A DNA stretch of 64,000 nt from Gymnorhina tibicen (GCA_013399875.1 VXAZ01009672.1:496001-560000); one strand, 5' to 3'. Positions 46,721-60,710 are shown, numbered from the stretch's first letter. Translations and numbers: made by a program. The notes: generated from the sequence alone by a model not told the origin.

Positions 46721-49077
46721 TGAATTGGGGAGGGGGGGCTCTGTATATGTGGAAATACCTCTGCTGTTTCCCTGAAGTGCAGGATTACTGCTTATGTTTT
46801 TGCTGTTGCTTGGTTTAAGTTTTTTCATAAAGCTTCAATCTACTGGACTTCCACCAGTTCCCATGGGAGATTGCTCCATGGTGTAACACGTTTGTGTGCC
46901 AGCAAGTCTTTCTGGTGATCAGCCCATACATTTCCTTCTTGTCACCCTATCAGTCCTAGTTAACCTATTTTGTATTGTGCTCATCTTAAGCATTCTCTCT
47001 CTTCTAGGGCAAAGCACCTTTCAGATGCTGATGCTCTTTTACCTTACCACCTGTTTGTCATGGCTGAAAGTAGGGTTGCCCCACAGCTACCTGGCTTCAG
47101 CAGTTGATGAGCTGTAAATCCACACCCTTTATCTTGTGGTAGCTTGTTTGCTTGGATGTAACCTAAGAATTTCCAAGTAACTGCCTAGGAAATTTAGGTA
47201 CCTAAAGGTCACAGCTGTGACCTGGAAACCTGAATCCTTATGTTCTCTCAGATATCTTATCTCTGTTTTGCCTTCTTAGTGGAAATCAAGCCCTTTTGCC
47301 TGTTTTTTTTGCTGGTCACAATGTTTCTTCCAGCATTGTAGTGCTCTTTTTCCTGTCAGCTTTGAAAGTTGCAGAAAAGAAATTGCTTCCATTCCATATA
47401 TTTTGCAATATATATATTCCATATATATTGACTTAATGGTGTTTTGGAAAGGGCTATGATTTACCTTATGTAGAGCTTGATGTCATACAATTGGAGTTTG
47501 TTCTCCTTTTTTCTCCCTCCCTCCCATTTGCACTTGAGAAAACTCTCCCAGTTTAGCTCCCACATCCTGCTGCAGAAAGGTTTCCTGTACTGCTGGTCTG
47601 GTCCTTTCTGCATGTTTGATTATATTACCACAAAGGTGTATTTCTGAGGCACCTACACTTCTGCTTTCACTCAGTATATTCATATTGAGGCAGCCATGTG
47701 GGGAGTGAACTTGGGTAAGAAATGCAGTGTTGTTTGTTATGTTACAGACCACGTAACATTGTGAAGAATCTTGTTTTGATTCCAGTCTTACACCTTTCCC
47801 CAAAAGGGGATTTTGATATGGAACAGGTTTGCAGGTAGTATTATAACTTTAATTTTAAAGCACATTTTGCCAGTAAACAAATGAATAAATAAGTACATAA
47901 ATACCAACTGCTTGCTGGCTTTCTGCTTACTTCCCCAGCTATTTTATTAAACCCTCAAGACATTTTCTGCCACTCAGAAGTTCCCATTGGGCTGTGTATA
48001 ACAATTCCCCAAAATCTGAGAAGTGCTTCAAAGGGTTCCCACTCACTCTTAGGAAAGTACTCTACTCAAAATTTCCCTTGGTTCAAGATCTACCTATGCC
48101 AGGGTTTCATTGCAGTATTTCAGGCTGATTCAGGTGAAGCCTTTGCATGTTGATTCATTTTTATTCTCAAGTGAATTTGGCAAAACTCTGTTGGCCTTTT
48201 TTTGCATATCTTTAATTTTCCTGCTTCTCCTAAAGAACAGTTAGACCTTTCTGAAAAGGTTCTCAAAGAGCATTCATCTAACTTGTCATGTTTTATTCTT
48301 ATGTATTGCACTGCTCCTGGGAGTAATCCTCCAGTTGTAGTGTGGTGCTATTTATCCCCCCCAGTGGCATCCCCAGCTGCTGCTTGCCTCTGGCAAAGAA
48401 GACAAATGGTTATTGTGTTCTGGAGCCATGCCAGGTCTTCTGTGTCTCCACTTGGTCAGTATTGTTGTATTTTATTTAGGAACTAGCAGTGTTTGAATAA
48501 CACTGGTTTATTTTGAGCTTTTCCTTCTTCATCTCCCCACGCTCCCCTCCCTCTCATTAATTTTTTGTTTAGACACCTGGGCTTAATAAAGGGCGACAGC
48601 CCAGCCTGACGAGCTCCTTAGTAACCTGAGAAAATACACTTTGAGCTTGAGGTTTTTTAATAATGGTGAAGAGAATGTTTAGTTTTTTGTACAAATTTTC
48701 AAGATGATTGTTTTTTGTTAAATTGTCTGGCTCAGAAGAGAAATGTTACCAATTTTGAGTAAATTGTTACACTCAAATTTCATTGAGATCAAAGTGAACA
48801 AGAAACTCAGCCAGACTTTTATATATGCCTGTCAATATTTGTTTCAGAGTAAACACCCTCATCAAAATCAAATGACTTCTCTGTTTTTATTGTCTACCCT
48901 TAACTTGTGTCTCCAATGCTCATTTTCTTTGATGATTCAAACAAAATTTCAGCCGTGATCCCTCTGTTACTGCTCTGAATAGCAGGTGACTTACAGGACT
49001 GTTCCCCTCGTGCTGACGGTTGGTTATCCCACACAGATGCTTGTATAACCTCCTTCCTTGGAAAGCCTGAAGGGCTT

Positions 49078-49470
49078 CACAGAGTCACAGAATGGTTTGG
49101 GTTGGAAGGGATCTTGAAGATCATCTTGTTCCAATCCCCCTGCCATGGGCAGGGACACCTTTTACTAGACTAGGCTGCTCAAAGCCCCATCCAACCTGGC
49201 CTTGAATATTTCCAGGGATGAGGCATCCATAACCTCACTGGGCTACCTCATCCAGTGCCTCCCCACTCTCACAGTGAAAAATTTCTTCCTAATATCTAAT
49301 CTAAACCTGCTCTGTTTCAGTTTGAAGCCACTCCCCTTTGTCCTGTCACTCCATGCCCATATAAGAAATCCCTCTCCATCTCTCTTGTAGCTCCCCTTTA
49401 TGTTCTGGAAGGCTTTATGAGTAGCTCTCACTTAAGGTGAGCATGTTCCTATCTTCTCTTCAGCCAGGAC
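49078..49470 (-). mobile_element. CR1 LINE, 5'-truncated, antisense
   Basis: It starts with the reverse-complemented CR1 3' end (CACAGAGTCACAGAATGG, then TTTGGGTTGGAAGGGATC) and runs through 'ccaatccccctgccatgggcagggacacc', 'ccatccaacctggccttgaatatttccagggatgaggcatccataacctc', 'aaaaatttcttcctaatatctaatctaaacctgctc' and 'ttgtcctgtcactcca'. It fades near 'cttctcttcagcc'. About 390 bp; close to consensus, so relatively recent. Confidence 0.95.
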
Positions 49471-50056
49471 TTATTTAGTAGTCATACCCATAAGTAATGA
49501 CATGGCCTAGCTAAGGGTGATTAGCAGACAGTCTGCTAATTTTCTCAGGGAATTGGGAATGTATCTTGGTCATCTTCTTAGCTGTACATTAGGGAAATTG
49601 TTTCTCTGCCAGTGTTGAAAAGGGCATGTTCTGTCAGCGTATTTTAAAAAATTCTTGAAGGATGTGAAAAGCTTGGAACAGCTGAAATAAGGAAAAAAAT
49701 GGAATGGGGGGAAAAATGTTATGTCAAAACTCAAGATCCACTGATAGTGAAATGACATTCCTTCTTTTAAATTGCACAACTGAAAAGGTCACATTGCATT
49801 AATAAGTTAAATGTAACTACAACACTTCTCTCTCCACGTCTTCATCTTACAAGGATATCTGCTTATGTGTGTGTAGAAATGGAAAAGGGATTTTAAAAAA
49901 GACCTTGGACATTCACTTGAACAACAGAAATGCCTGGTCTATGCCTGCCAGATGTTCTAAAATGTATTATTCACTTCTAATTTTAACCCTATCACATGAT
50001 TTTAAATCTGAGTTTAGCAACAGCTTGAGCTCAAATTTCGAAGATACTTTGTAAAT
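49471..50056. other. Gene-free spacer between CR1 and solo LTR
   Basis: AT-rich unique sequence. I see no gene, repeat or signal worth naming in it. Confidence 0.65.
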
Positions 50057-50359
50057 CAGTGTGTGGTGGGTTGACCCCAGCTGGCAGCTAAGACCCCAGC
50101 CAGTCCCTGCTCACTCAGGTGGGCTCAGGTCTCCCAGCTGTGTCCCCTCCCGGCCTCTTGCCCACCTCTATCCACAGGCTGCAGGGGCAGCTTCAGAGGC
50201 AGAGGTGGCCTGAGCAGCGTGCAAGCCCTGTTCAGCAGTAACTGCAGCATGGGTGTGTTACCAACACTGGTTTTGTCACCAGTTGAAAACACAGTGCCAT
50301 ACAGGCTGCTGCTGTGAAGAAAATTAACTCTATCCCTGCCAAACGCAGTACAACCAGTG
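50057..50359 (+). mobile_element. Solo LTR of an avian ERVL-type element, shortened
   Basis: It begins TGTGGTGGGTTGACCCCAGC and closes with AACACAGTGCCATACAGGCT, then TTAACTCTATCCCTGCCAAA and CGCAGTACAAC. Both ends are ones I recognise from a very common songbird LTR family (TguERVL/TguLTR group, recalled from memory). A 5-bp word CAGTG flanks it (50,057-50,061 and 50,355-50,359), fitting a target-site duplication, although the inner end then lacks the usual terminal CA. At about 293 bp it seems short for the family. The middle is diverged and probably deleted. No internal viral sequence is present. Confidence 0.8.
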
Positions 50360-53300
50360 ACTGTCCTAAAGAGCCTCGTTCAGAGATCGGTTCTTGCTCT
50401 CTTGTGAAAGAAGGAATATTAGGTAGCTCTAGGAACTTTGACGAACTGTGTCACAGAGAAGCAGCTCCAGAGCCCTCAGCATACCTTGGGAGCTGGTCAA
50501 AGCTTAGAGTATTGCCTTGAAGTTGGGAAGTAGTAACAGACTGCTCCTGGCTAGTTGCAAAAGTGGAATAAAGAAGCTGTGCTAAACGCACCACTATATC
50601 AAGCTGCAGGATCCTCAACTTTGGCTGATTTTGCAGAGACCTGAAAAGCTCAACGAGTTGAAACATAATAGAAGAACGTGGGTGTCAGTTCTGTTCTTGT
50701 AAGGCTCACAGCTGCTGTAGCTTCATAAGTATGTCTCTGATGTCCTGATCCAGTTTTTAAAGACAGAGTAAAATGGGCTAATGATAAAAATGCACGGTGG
50801 AGGAAATAACTTGATAGGGCTTAAATGACCTCCTGGATGGTGAACTTCCAGGTATGAGAGCGCAGCAGGCACTCCAGCTTAAAGGAAGTCAGTCTGCTAA
50901 AGCTTATTAAGGTAATGCTGGTAGTAAAAGGACAGAAGCCTTTTCAAGGTGAGTATGATGCCTTGGAGGATAGTGTATTGTGTTTTAGTTAAAATATTGC
51001 AGTTCCAGCTATAATCCTTGTATTTTTCTTCTGAAAAGCTGCTGTGAAGAATTAAAAATCCTTGAAGGTCAGTGCTGATTGGCACTCCCCAGGGCCTACA
51101 TCCAGGACCAAACTGGCCCCACAGCTGTGGGTCAGTAGAAAGCTGGTATGGAAGATGCCTCTGTTGGTTTTCAATCTCAGTGTTTTTCTGAGGTCTTGGC
51201 TTAGAGTTCAGCACTTCAGGGCATGCACGCAGATCTTGCAATCCTTCCTGTTTGCCAGCAGTTATGCTTTCAGTGCAGTGTAGCTCTTGTATGCATTAGA
51301 CATTGCATGTGGCTGCAGTTGTGCACAAGGCACTGGGAAGGTTTATCTCTGGTTTTACATAAAGATCTCTGCCTTTCCCTACATCACTTCCTCTACACCC
51401 TGCCTCTTGTTTCCATGCAAATAGGGAGAAATAATGGTAAGGTGCCATTTACTACAGAGTTATAGATAAGATATCCTTTTTAATGCAACATATGACAGAA
51501 GTTTCCTGACACAAGCAGCTTTCTGATTCATAGTTCTCCAAAATCCCCTGCTCCAGCTCGGACATGTTGATTATTTCCTCCTACCGGCCAATGTAGATAG
51601 GAACAGTTGGAGCTGTGATAACTTTGCCTTTAGTAGGGGCCAGCTGGGTCACACACCTTCTCTTTCCTGTCTGTAAACAGCAGCGAGGGATGACCCTGTG
51701 GGCTGCTGGCAGGGAGTGGTGGCCTGACTGAACTGACAGGAACTGACTGGAGAGGAGGGAGATGCCAGTTCGGCAGTCATCCTCAGCTACGAGGGATGGA
51801 GGGAAATAAGGGAGGCTTGTAGAGAGATACAAAGTGGAGAGGGAAGTCATGGTCAGAAACACTTTTTAATGTCTCTGGTAAGGTGAGAATTGGGAATTGG
51901 ACAGCTCTGGATCACCTGCCTTCTGCTGGGGGTCCACTGCTGAAGGCATCTGTACTCACACTGCAACGCAGGTTAAAGGAAGCAGCCTTTGGAAATTGCC
52001 TTACCAGCTCCTGATGGGAAATAATTTTTTCGCTCTGCTGTGATGTGCAGGGTGAACTTAATCTGCAGGAACTCTTTTTGCCAGTTGTCTGAGGTTTTTA
52101 AGTTAGCTTTTCAGTTCCAGTGGGTTGAGCAAGTACAATAAGTCAGGTGATGCAAAGGAGGAAAATTCTGCTCTATTTTTCAGCATGGTCTATTAAAATC
52201 CTCATTAAATAGAAGTTTCCCTGAAGTTATATGAAGATGGTTCTTATGTGACTGATGCCATAAATTAAAATGGAAAGTTTGTTCACATCTTTTGTTTTCA
52301 ATAAGGGAAGGGGGTTTCATTTGGAAATATAGATTTATCCTGAAAGTTTCAAGTGTGCTTGTGCCCAAAAGGTTTAAAGATATTTTGCTTGGCCTAGCAG
52401 TGAAGACCAAACGGTCAGGAAGCATGTGGAAGGGGTTTTATCAGCAAGCAGGCCCTTTTTGCCGATTGTGTGTGAAAACTTCTGGATATAAAAGCCATGC
52501 CAGCAATGATAGTGATTTCAGTTTTTCCTGCTCAGAGAACTTGAAGCTGACTGGTTATGGTGAGGTGCTTGACTCCCAAGTGGAACAGGCAAGGGACAGA
52601 GTTTGTGTTCATGTCATAGTTTTAAGGACTAATGTCAGAGAGTACTTCTAATTATCAAGTGATGTCACTGAAATGCAATGTAGTGGTTTCAAGCCCCCTT
52701 TTCTCCCTGAAATGTAGGCTTTTAAATACTCCAATGGTGACAAATGACTACAGGGAAATGTGCAGAAGCTCAACATAAGTTCTTGGTTTCAGAAGACGGC
52801 TCAGAGTGGCAATGTGGTGGTTTCTTCTCTGCCATGTCCTAAGTGAAAGTTAACTAGTTAGAAGCAAAGGGGAGGAAGAACATGTGTATGTACATCTTCT
52901 CCAACAAGGACTCTTGGAAAGGTAGGAATAGATATGTAAAAGAAAATATATAAATGTGTTTACCATATATAAATGTGTATGTTATACTTACCCTTCTTTT
53001 GTGAACAACTTTCTTAGTGGTCAAGGCTCTAAGTTCAGCTGAGATTCCTCTGTGCTGGCTCATCTGGTCTCTGTGCATGTTATTCTGCCCTTAGTAGTTC
53101 CGCGTGTCCTTGCTGAAAGCTGTGTAGCCATGTTTAGGTGCAGTGTCACACCCATACTCTTGCTTCTCTAAATCTAGGTGTGGTCAAGCTGGCAGATGGA
53201 GTCAAATAGACCTTTGGAGAAAAGGCAGGAGATTTCTGAACATTTGGCTGTTCTAGAAGTGACTTCATGTCACTCCAGCAATGCAGGAATTGGAGAAAGG

Positions 53301-55639
53301 GATGTGAAGTCCAGCAGTGACAGAGCTGTGTATATGTTTATGGTAAGCTTTTCTGAAGTGGAAGCAGCAGGATGCAAGAAAATGCTAAGGCACTGGTTGG
53401 ATTTTTGAAGTGGGCTGTGGAAGTTGGCTTTGTGGGTAGATGAGAGATGGGAGAGAATAAGCTCAAGAATTTTGAAGATGAACAGGGGAGGGCTTCCCTC
53501 TGATCCAAAAGAAGGGTGATGTGGTGAGATACCAGGAATCTGGAAGGTCTGGATTGCAAGAAGGAGAGAGTTTGAGAGAATTGATGATGACTTCTAAATA
53601 ACAGGCCCAGTAGTTTGGTGTTCATGTTCACAGAGACTGACGTAAGATGGGAGCTCAAAGAGCTATCTGGGACAGGAGCAAGAGCAGAGGTTGAGGTAAG
53701 AGCCAGAGGTAGAAAAGCAGAAACCAGAATTATGAACTGGAGGTCTGGTTACAATGAAAAACAGCTGAAAGGAGGAAGACCAAAGTGTCAAACTGAGGCT
53801 GCTGGGAACGTCTGCTGGAGCAGGGGCCTGGGGGCAGACGGGAGCTGGGACCAGCCCTCCCTGGCAGTTGACAGAATGGGTCTTGCCCAGGTGAAAGCAG
53901 TGGAGAAGTGATGCCACGGTGAAATTTGGAAAGAGTTTGGAGCTACCCCCGTGCAAAAGATTGGAGAAGAGAGAGCAAATGAGGCATCATCTGTGCTGAT
54001 GGATGAGAAGCAACAGAGGGCATCTTCACAGCTGAGTGACAGTCAAGACAAGTGCCTTGAAATCAGAGCTCAGGGAGAGTGTGTGCAAACATGGTCTGAA
54101 AACTAGGTTATAGCATGAGACCTTCTAGGAGTGTGTCTGGCACTCTCTGTCCTGTGGCTATAAGCTACACAGACAGGCTTTTCACACTCTAGCTGTGTCC
54201 TTGTATTTTAACTATTTTACCTCCTTCCCATCTTTGCCTGTTAAAATAAGTATGAATACTGAAGATGGGATTTGGTGTCCCATCTTCATCTTTGTCTGTG
54301 GAAGGCATACCAACAATTTATAGACTCCATTTTCTTAGGATGTTTTACTTGTTGCTGTGACAGGAAAGCTTGAGATTCCTGTAAACAGAGTTGAGTGAGG
54401 AATAAGAACTGCAATTTTAGCAGTTTTCTAGATCATTTAATTACCCCATCATCATCTTCCCTGAATAGGAAGTCATTTTCCTGTTCAAACAGTAAAAAGG
54501 AAAAGAAAATGAGTAGTGAGGGGCAGGTTATGTAATTTTAAAGCCCCAATAGTCAGATGGTAGGCTTGTGAGACAAAACCTGAAACGGTTATTAACCAAT
54601 TAAAATGAAGTTTTGACCTACTTTGTGTCACTGATATTCCTGTAAATCAGCACAGCCATCTCAGTAAGACAAGGTATCTGCAGGATCCTTGTAGAAGTCC
54701 AGCATGGCCTGGCTGCCTTGCCAAGGACAGAGCTACAGGTTCCTTCTCCATCTGGTGAGAGTGGCTTGTCAGTCAAGTGCATGAGGGAAGACAGCAGAAC
54801 TAGGGAGTGTGCCAGACTTGATTTACAGGTCAATGACAAAGTGCTGCTTTGCCTGCTTCTTCCTGAGTGATGTTTCTGATGGCCTTTTTTTAATCTTGCC
54901 TCTGTGCTGCTCACTTAGTTCTCTGTTCATAAAGTGGAATGGAAGTATGAATAATCTGAAACCTGAGATTCTTCCGTTGATCTCCATTGCTGTACCTCCC
55001 AGTTCTTTTGCTCCTCTGAGAATATTTAGGGAACTCCAGGACCTATGTGTTCCTGGGTAGCAGATTTGAGTTTTTGCTGTACACCCCAGAATGCCCATTT
55101 ATAGCATCAAATCAGTCAGTATTCCTGTGCAGCAACAGTATGATTAAGGTAAGCTATTTTTTGCCAGAAAGTGGTTAGCACTCTAAGAATATGCATTAGG
55201 CCAAATGCTCCTATTCATAGTTTGTAAGGATCCGTGGCCATGGAATCCGTGGAAAGGATTTTCCAGGTTCTTGAGCCTATAACTTAAAAAGTTTAGTTGA
55301 ATTCTTAAGCCTTTTTTTAAATTTTCATTCTCTGTTTCTAGTCATGGATGACCTAACTGGGTGAAGCTGTTCCACAGGGCTCTCAGTAGTGCCTTTTCCA
55401 CCAGTTATACTCTTAAAAACCTCAGGCAAAATACCCTGATCCTGGTGAAACTGAGTTTATTTTTGTCATAGCTGTACTTCAGCTACCATACCAGCGTACT
55501 TCTCTGAGCAGAGAAGTGTGCATCATTTTCATTTTGTATTTAGTCAGTGTTGTTCTATTTCTGATTCTCCCTTCTGCATGATACTTCTAAGTGGTGGAGC
55601 CAGTTAGACTGTGTAGATATTAAGGTCTATCAGTAATCT
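50360..55639. other. Gene-free stretch, unique and purine-rich in part
   Basis: 53.2-53.9 kb is strikingly purine-rich on the + strand (many AGA, GGAG and GAAG words), which keeps frames open there without looking like a protein. Splice-like pairs occur at 50,877-50,948, 53,634-53,695 and 55,090-55,148, but their acceptors are weak or unremarkable. A short direct repeat (ATATAAATGTGT) occurs at about 52,948 and 52,967. Confidence 0.55.
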
Positions 55640-56695
55640 ACTTACTGTGCTAAGACCACTAATGATGATATTAAATAAAATGGTCACAAAACCAGTGCCT
55701 GAGGAATGCCACTAGCACAGCCTCTCTGGTTTGCCACTGCTGCTTTCAGCATGCAAGCCATTGTCAGCTTCTCTTTTATTTAACTCTTCATTAACCTTCC
55801 TGTGCTTTTGTGGGTCCTTGTATTCCTCCAGTTCCATCAGCCTGCATGCTTTACTGAGAAAGAAAAATAAAAAGAAAGGAAAAAAAATAGCTTTGCTGCA
55901 TTTTCTCTGTCTAGAGAATCAGTGGTCATACAGCCAGTTAGATGGGTTTGGTCTGTCTCTTTAAGAATCATGTCACGTTTTACTACATTCTTTTATTTAT
56001 GCCTGAAGATCTGATTATTTTTCAGCATCTTCAAATGTACTGAAATGCTTTTATACTGCTGGGTCAGATGAACAGTAAGTAGCTGTCATCTTTCTCTGAT
56101 ATAGTTCCCTCTTTTTTTTTTTTTAATTCTTTGGAAGCACTGTATAAAGGATACAGTTATTCAGAACCCTTGTATCACCATCCTCTGATCTCCTATGAAA
56201 TGTTTTGTTAAATTGAATTTTGTTTTCTAGAGATGAGGGGGAGAAGGTGCTTTTTGAGAATTGGTTTTCTTTTTAAGTATCCAGTTATGGGAGAGAGAGT
56301 TTCCCTTCACCTCAGCACATTAAACTCTGAAGAGTCATCTGACATCTCTGCCACTCCACTAGGCTTCTTCTGATCAGGCATATCTCAGGTGTGATTCCTC
56401 TTATTCTAGAACATGAAAGTAAGACAGGCTAAATGAGTTTGAAATGTCAAGGTGTTTATTCATTTCTCTCTGACTGCAGGAAGAAGCCTGAAATTAATGT
56501 AGTTATTCGCTCCTGTGAATCTCACTCCATGAGTTCTGGCTTTGGCTGCTGGTACCCATTGATGTATCTGTACCCATCTCTGTTCACCAACTTGCCCTGC
56601 CTCCATGACTGGCCTCTTTATTCTTGTTGAAAACTGAAGCCAAACATTTGTGTAAAATTTGTGCCTATTCCTATATTATCTTTAATATTAAGCCT
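55640..56695 (-). mobile_element. Very old CR1/L3-like LINE ORF2 relic, antisense
   Basis: On the minus strand 56,680-56,630 reads AQILHKCLASVFN, which matches the CR1-clade KAEILNAFFASVFN motif between endonuclease and reverse transcriptase. About 950 bases further on, 55,713-55,660 reads GIPQALVL, a stop, then PFYLI, which matches GVPQGSVLGPLLFNI. The spacing is what an undeleted ORF2 would give, and a degraded SKAF-like word lies between (near 55,890). Divergence is very high and limits are approximate. The alternative is two chance matches. Confidence 0.4.
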
Positions 56696-57856
56696 ACGCT
56701 TGCTACACAGAGATATCAAATTTTTTTCTTTTTTAAGTATTCCCAAAATTCATTTCACTCTTTGGCATGCTGGCAAAAAATGCTAAGCATCCTTTATTAT
56801 CAAATGCTGGAGCTTTTCACAACTCAGCAGTCTTTATTAATTACTTTCTCTATACATTTGTCATGCTGAAGTCATAAATCTGCTTGAATTTTACACTATT
56901 CTATCCTGTAATTTAAACTAACACAGCTTGATGTAGTATTCTTTGTATTACTAAATTTTATGTTAGTTTTCCTGTTTCAGAATAGCTGGGCTATAACCTC
57001 AGAAGGATTGTCAGACAATCTCTGTACAGCAAAAGCAAGACCTTTATCATTCTTGTTTAAAAGGAATTTTACTTAAAATGTCCTGCCTGGGCCACTGGTC
57101 TCCATATGTGTCAGGCAGGTGCTGCATTGGAAGACTGTTCACCTGGGTGGGAAAAAATGTCAGCGGTGTGGCTGAGCCATGGACCACTTGTGAAGACTTT
57201 ATCAGACATGGCAGAAAGGAAAAAGCAATCTGTTTTGCAGTTGTTGCAAAACAAACTGTTGGCCATTAACTACTGATCACCACCTCCGTGCCAGGGTATT
57301 TGCTGATGCAATGAGTCAGACCCACTGAGACTCCAGTTAGAGCCTTGCCTGTGTCCCAGCCACCTTCTCCTGACTCACTTTCTGCTCCTTTCTCCGATAC
57401 CTTCTAGCTGTGCAGCACCAGTGAGGGATGATTGTAATCTCCACCTATGCCCTTCTTCCTCCGTTTGAGAAATGATGAGCTGTTTCACCTTTGCAGCTGT
57501 GTTCATTTCAGACCATTTCAAATGCCTTTAAATTCACCCTTGGAAGGGATGGTTTAATAATTTTGTCTCACTGGGAGCAGTGGTTTCAAGCTGAAGTAAT
57601 GCTTTGTAATTGAAAGGCAACTTCATTCTTCCATGAATAATACTTGCTGGAACAGAATGGAAGGGAATGCCACAGTCTCTTCAATCTCTTTATGATCTCT
57701 CTTCAGATTTCTGCTCATGCAGCACAGGGATATGATACAGATCAGCCTAAGCATGGCCTTCTCCATGTTTAAGAGCAACCTTACGTGTTTTTATTTTCCC
57801 TTTAGGCTAAGTTTTAAAGCTTTTGTGTTTCTTCCCTGTCTTACTCCAGTGTACTT

Positions 57857-57878
57857 CTCCCTCCTCCTCCTCCTCCTC
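57857..57878. repeat. (CTC)n microsatellite
   Basis: Seven or so CTC units ending CTCTATCC. Confidence 0.85.
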
Positions 57879-60710
57879 TATCCTTTGCAGTTGCACAGGC
57901 ATTACTAACTATCCAGTGTTCATGAGCAGCACTGTAAAAATGCATTTGGATGAAGGAAGTTTTTTTTTTAAGAGAAGTATGTTTCAGTTTTGGTTTGTTT
58001 TTCAGAAGGGATCCTAATTAGTTTAGGCAGGGGGTGAATAAAGAGCATAAAAACTTTCTACTTGGACCGCTATTGCTCCCTCCACATGTATTTAAATTTC
58101 CTAGTATGCAATAAAGAGCACATAAATTCAGCAAAGTGATGAGCAGACTGGTTTAAATGTACTTGGGGTGCTACCTACATTTGCTTACAACTTGGCGTCA
58201 TCCAGAGTCTCTTGAGAAAGGGAAATGCACCTAGAAATACAGCTCTCTGGGGGCTTGTAGCTAACAGAAGTTAAGAGGGTTCTGGCAGCCTGGCTGTGCC
58301 AGATGGGAAGCTTTGTTGAAGGGAGAAATACAGCAGAGATATTGGCAATTTCATGGGAAGTACAGCTGCGCACACAGGAACTCTGACTGCTCTTGATGTT
58401 CGACAGGTGCTGCTGAAGAATTATCCAAAAGCTGAGCCTGAGCTGTGTGGTGTAAGTCCAGAGCTGAGCTTTGTCAGCCCTTAGGATAAAGGGTAGTAGC
58501 CAGGCTTTCTGGGGGAAGTTTCTTATGTATTATCTTTTCTACTTATCTAATCCCATGATCAAAAGGAAGGAAGTTAGGCAGTCTATGTTTGTGTTTTCTT
58601 AAAGAGAAACTTTCAGAATATGCTTCCTTCATCTTTCTCTGTATCCAGTAGGTATTAAAAAACCAGAAGTATTTGTAGTGCTGTAAGGTCTTGATATTTT
58701 GACTCCATATGGTGATATAATTAAGAGTTGAAAACTTTAGAGAAGTAAAGTTCACTACTCTTGTGCCCCTCCCTCTGCTTACATGGGCTGTACTGGCTGT
58801 AGTGCTGCAGTACTTCTGTATTCTGGATTAGCTAGAGAGTTCTCCATGAATGGCTTCTCCATTCCACTCCTCCTCTGCTGTCTGCTCTCCTGCAGGGTTG
58901 ATTGAGCTGTCAGTTCAATAATTGGGCTGCAGCTGACCCAGCTCGCTCAAAAAAATATTAAAATTCTGCCATGTAAAGTCTGAAAAAATATAAGGGTTTC
59001 TGGGTCTGATTTGCCCATTCCAGAAGTGAGCCAGAAGTTTTGTGAACCACTTAATAACCTTCCCATACCTTCCACTACTGAGATTTCCTCTAGAGCCTTT
59101 TAATCTGGTGCACTGAACACTGCCTTTTTGACTGTTCCAGGAAGTAAAGCAAGGCAGGTTATGCTGAATGCTCATTCTCCTGTGTTCTTGTTTTTCTATA
59201 ACTTGCTTTCATTCTTTGGGACACTAATCCTCCCATGTCACACATTTTCTGTTCAACTTTTCTCCTCTGCTAATCTCTGGATTTGTTCTGCTGCCCCTCT
59301 TAATCCACAGGAGTCTTGGTGACCTCAGGAGACACCCTTGGCAAGAGGCTTTTCTGGATTTGGGTAACATTGATTATTTCTCCTGCATTGCTGACAATCA
59401 GCAATTGCCTTTCAAACCATCCCTGAATAAGACTGAGCTGCTTAACCATTTGCCTACCAAAACCTGCTCACTGCAGTCCACACCTAATGGGACATGAGCT
59501 CTCAGTTTATTATCATGCTTAGAAATAGCTGTTCCCACATCTTGGCAAGTTCTGGAAAGAACTTTCTGCAACTGCCAAAGTATTGTACAGGAGAAAAACC
59601 CAGCTGTTAAACTTTAATTGCTAGAATTTATTTTGTGTGTGTTGGGCTGTAAGTCTAAAAACAAAGTTCCACTAACAATGTTCCAGTCCTGGGTAAAATA
59701 GAAAATCTGAAAATTGTTTCTGTGAAGAACTTCAGCCATAGCCCAAACATGGGATTTCTTGCCTTGCTTTTAAAGAAGTGAAGGGGCTAAACTTAGTGCT
59801 AACAGGAGGATGATGCTCAGTGGAAATATGTATACCAGGGTCAGAGCAGTAAGGAGGGAAGTGAGGGGAGTAGTGGGAGAGGTTTGAGTAACTGGGTTGC
59901 AATAACTTATCCCAGCGTTAGCACACAGGCGAGAGCAGTGCTGGCTCACTCTTTGCTTCTGTGGGAGGGGGCAGAGGAGGCTGTGGGGAGGTGATGCTCA
60001 CCAAGGTCCTGGGGGATTGCGTTACTTGGGGACAAGCCTCGAGTGTACAAGGATTAGTCAGTTTGTGTAGTAGTTGGGGAAGCGATCCATAAATGGTGTC
60101 TGTGTATGTTAGCGTATGTAGTGTAAAAAAACCCTATGAGATTCCTGTTCCTTCATTTTATCTAGAATACAGCTAGAAGTGAGAACTTCCCAGATGTTTC
60201 AGACATCATACCAAGCTTCCAGGGGAGCAGCTGTGTGCAACTCCTGAAAATGTGCAAAGTGGTGCAAAGTGCTCAACATACTCTCTGGCAACTTGTGCCC
60301 AGCAGAATACAAACACGAGAATGCAAGAAAACACAAAGAAACCATCTGTTAAACCCAGAATCTTCTCCTCTGGTGTTAAAGTTTCAGTATCTGGGAAAAT
60401 GGGAAGCCAGGACAGCTTCATAGGCTATGTTGTACTGCTCCTCACCTTTAGGCATGTCGTGATGCCTGGGATGTCATTGATAATTTGCCTGAGATTCTGC
60501 ATGACATATCACAGTGTGGGACTTGCTTTCCTTCTCCTTTGGTGGTTCCGTTAAACTAAGCTGGGCAGAACAACAGCAGACAACCTCTAGTGTCCTGCGG
60601 TGGTAGAAAGGTAAGCTCTTTGGTCGATCTTTGATTTCCGTGATTTCACAAAGCCCAGGAAGAAGGTAGGGTATTTTCAAGGTGTTTCCTTCCTGCTTGG
60701 GAAGGAGTTC

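Larger units (their letters stand above)
40303..49077. other. Gene-free stretch with several exon-like signals
   Basis: Unique sequence with one 65-bp CR1 scrap at 43.8 kb and a poly-A run at 44.88 kb. Exon-like segments lie at 41.95, 43.97, 45.43 and 46.52 kb on the + strand. An AT-rich patch with repeated CATATAT words lies at 47.39-47.43 kb. None can be tied to a known gene. Confidence 0.5.

Noticed and set aside
53160..53960. Run of long open frames in a purine-rich block on both strands
   Set aside because: Purine bias removes stops; the peptides are Glu/Arg/Gly-rich and resemble nothing, and the putative donor at 53,696 has an ordinary acceptor.
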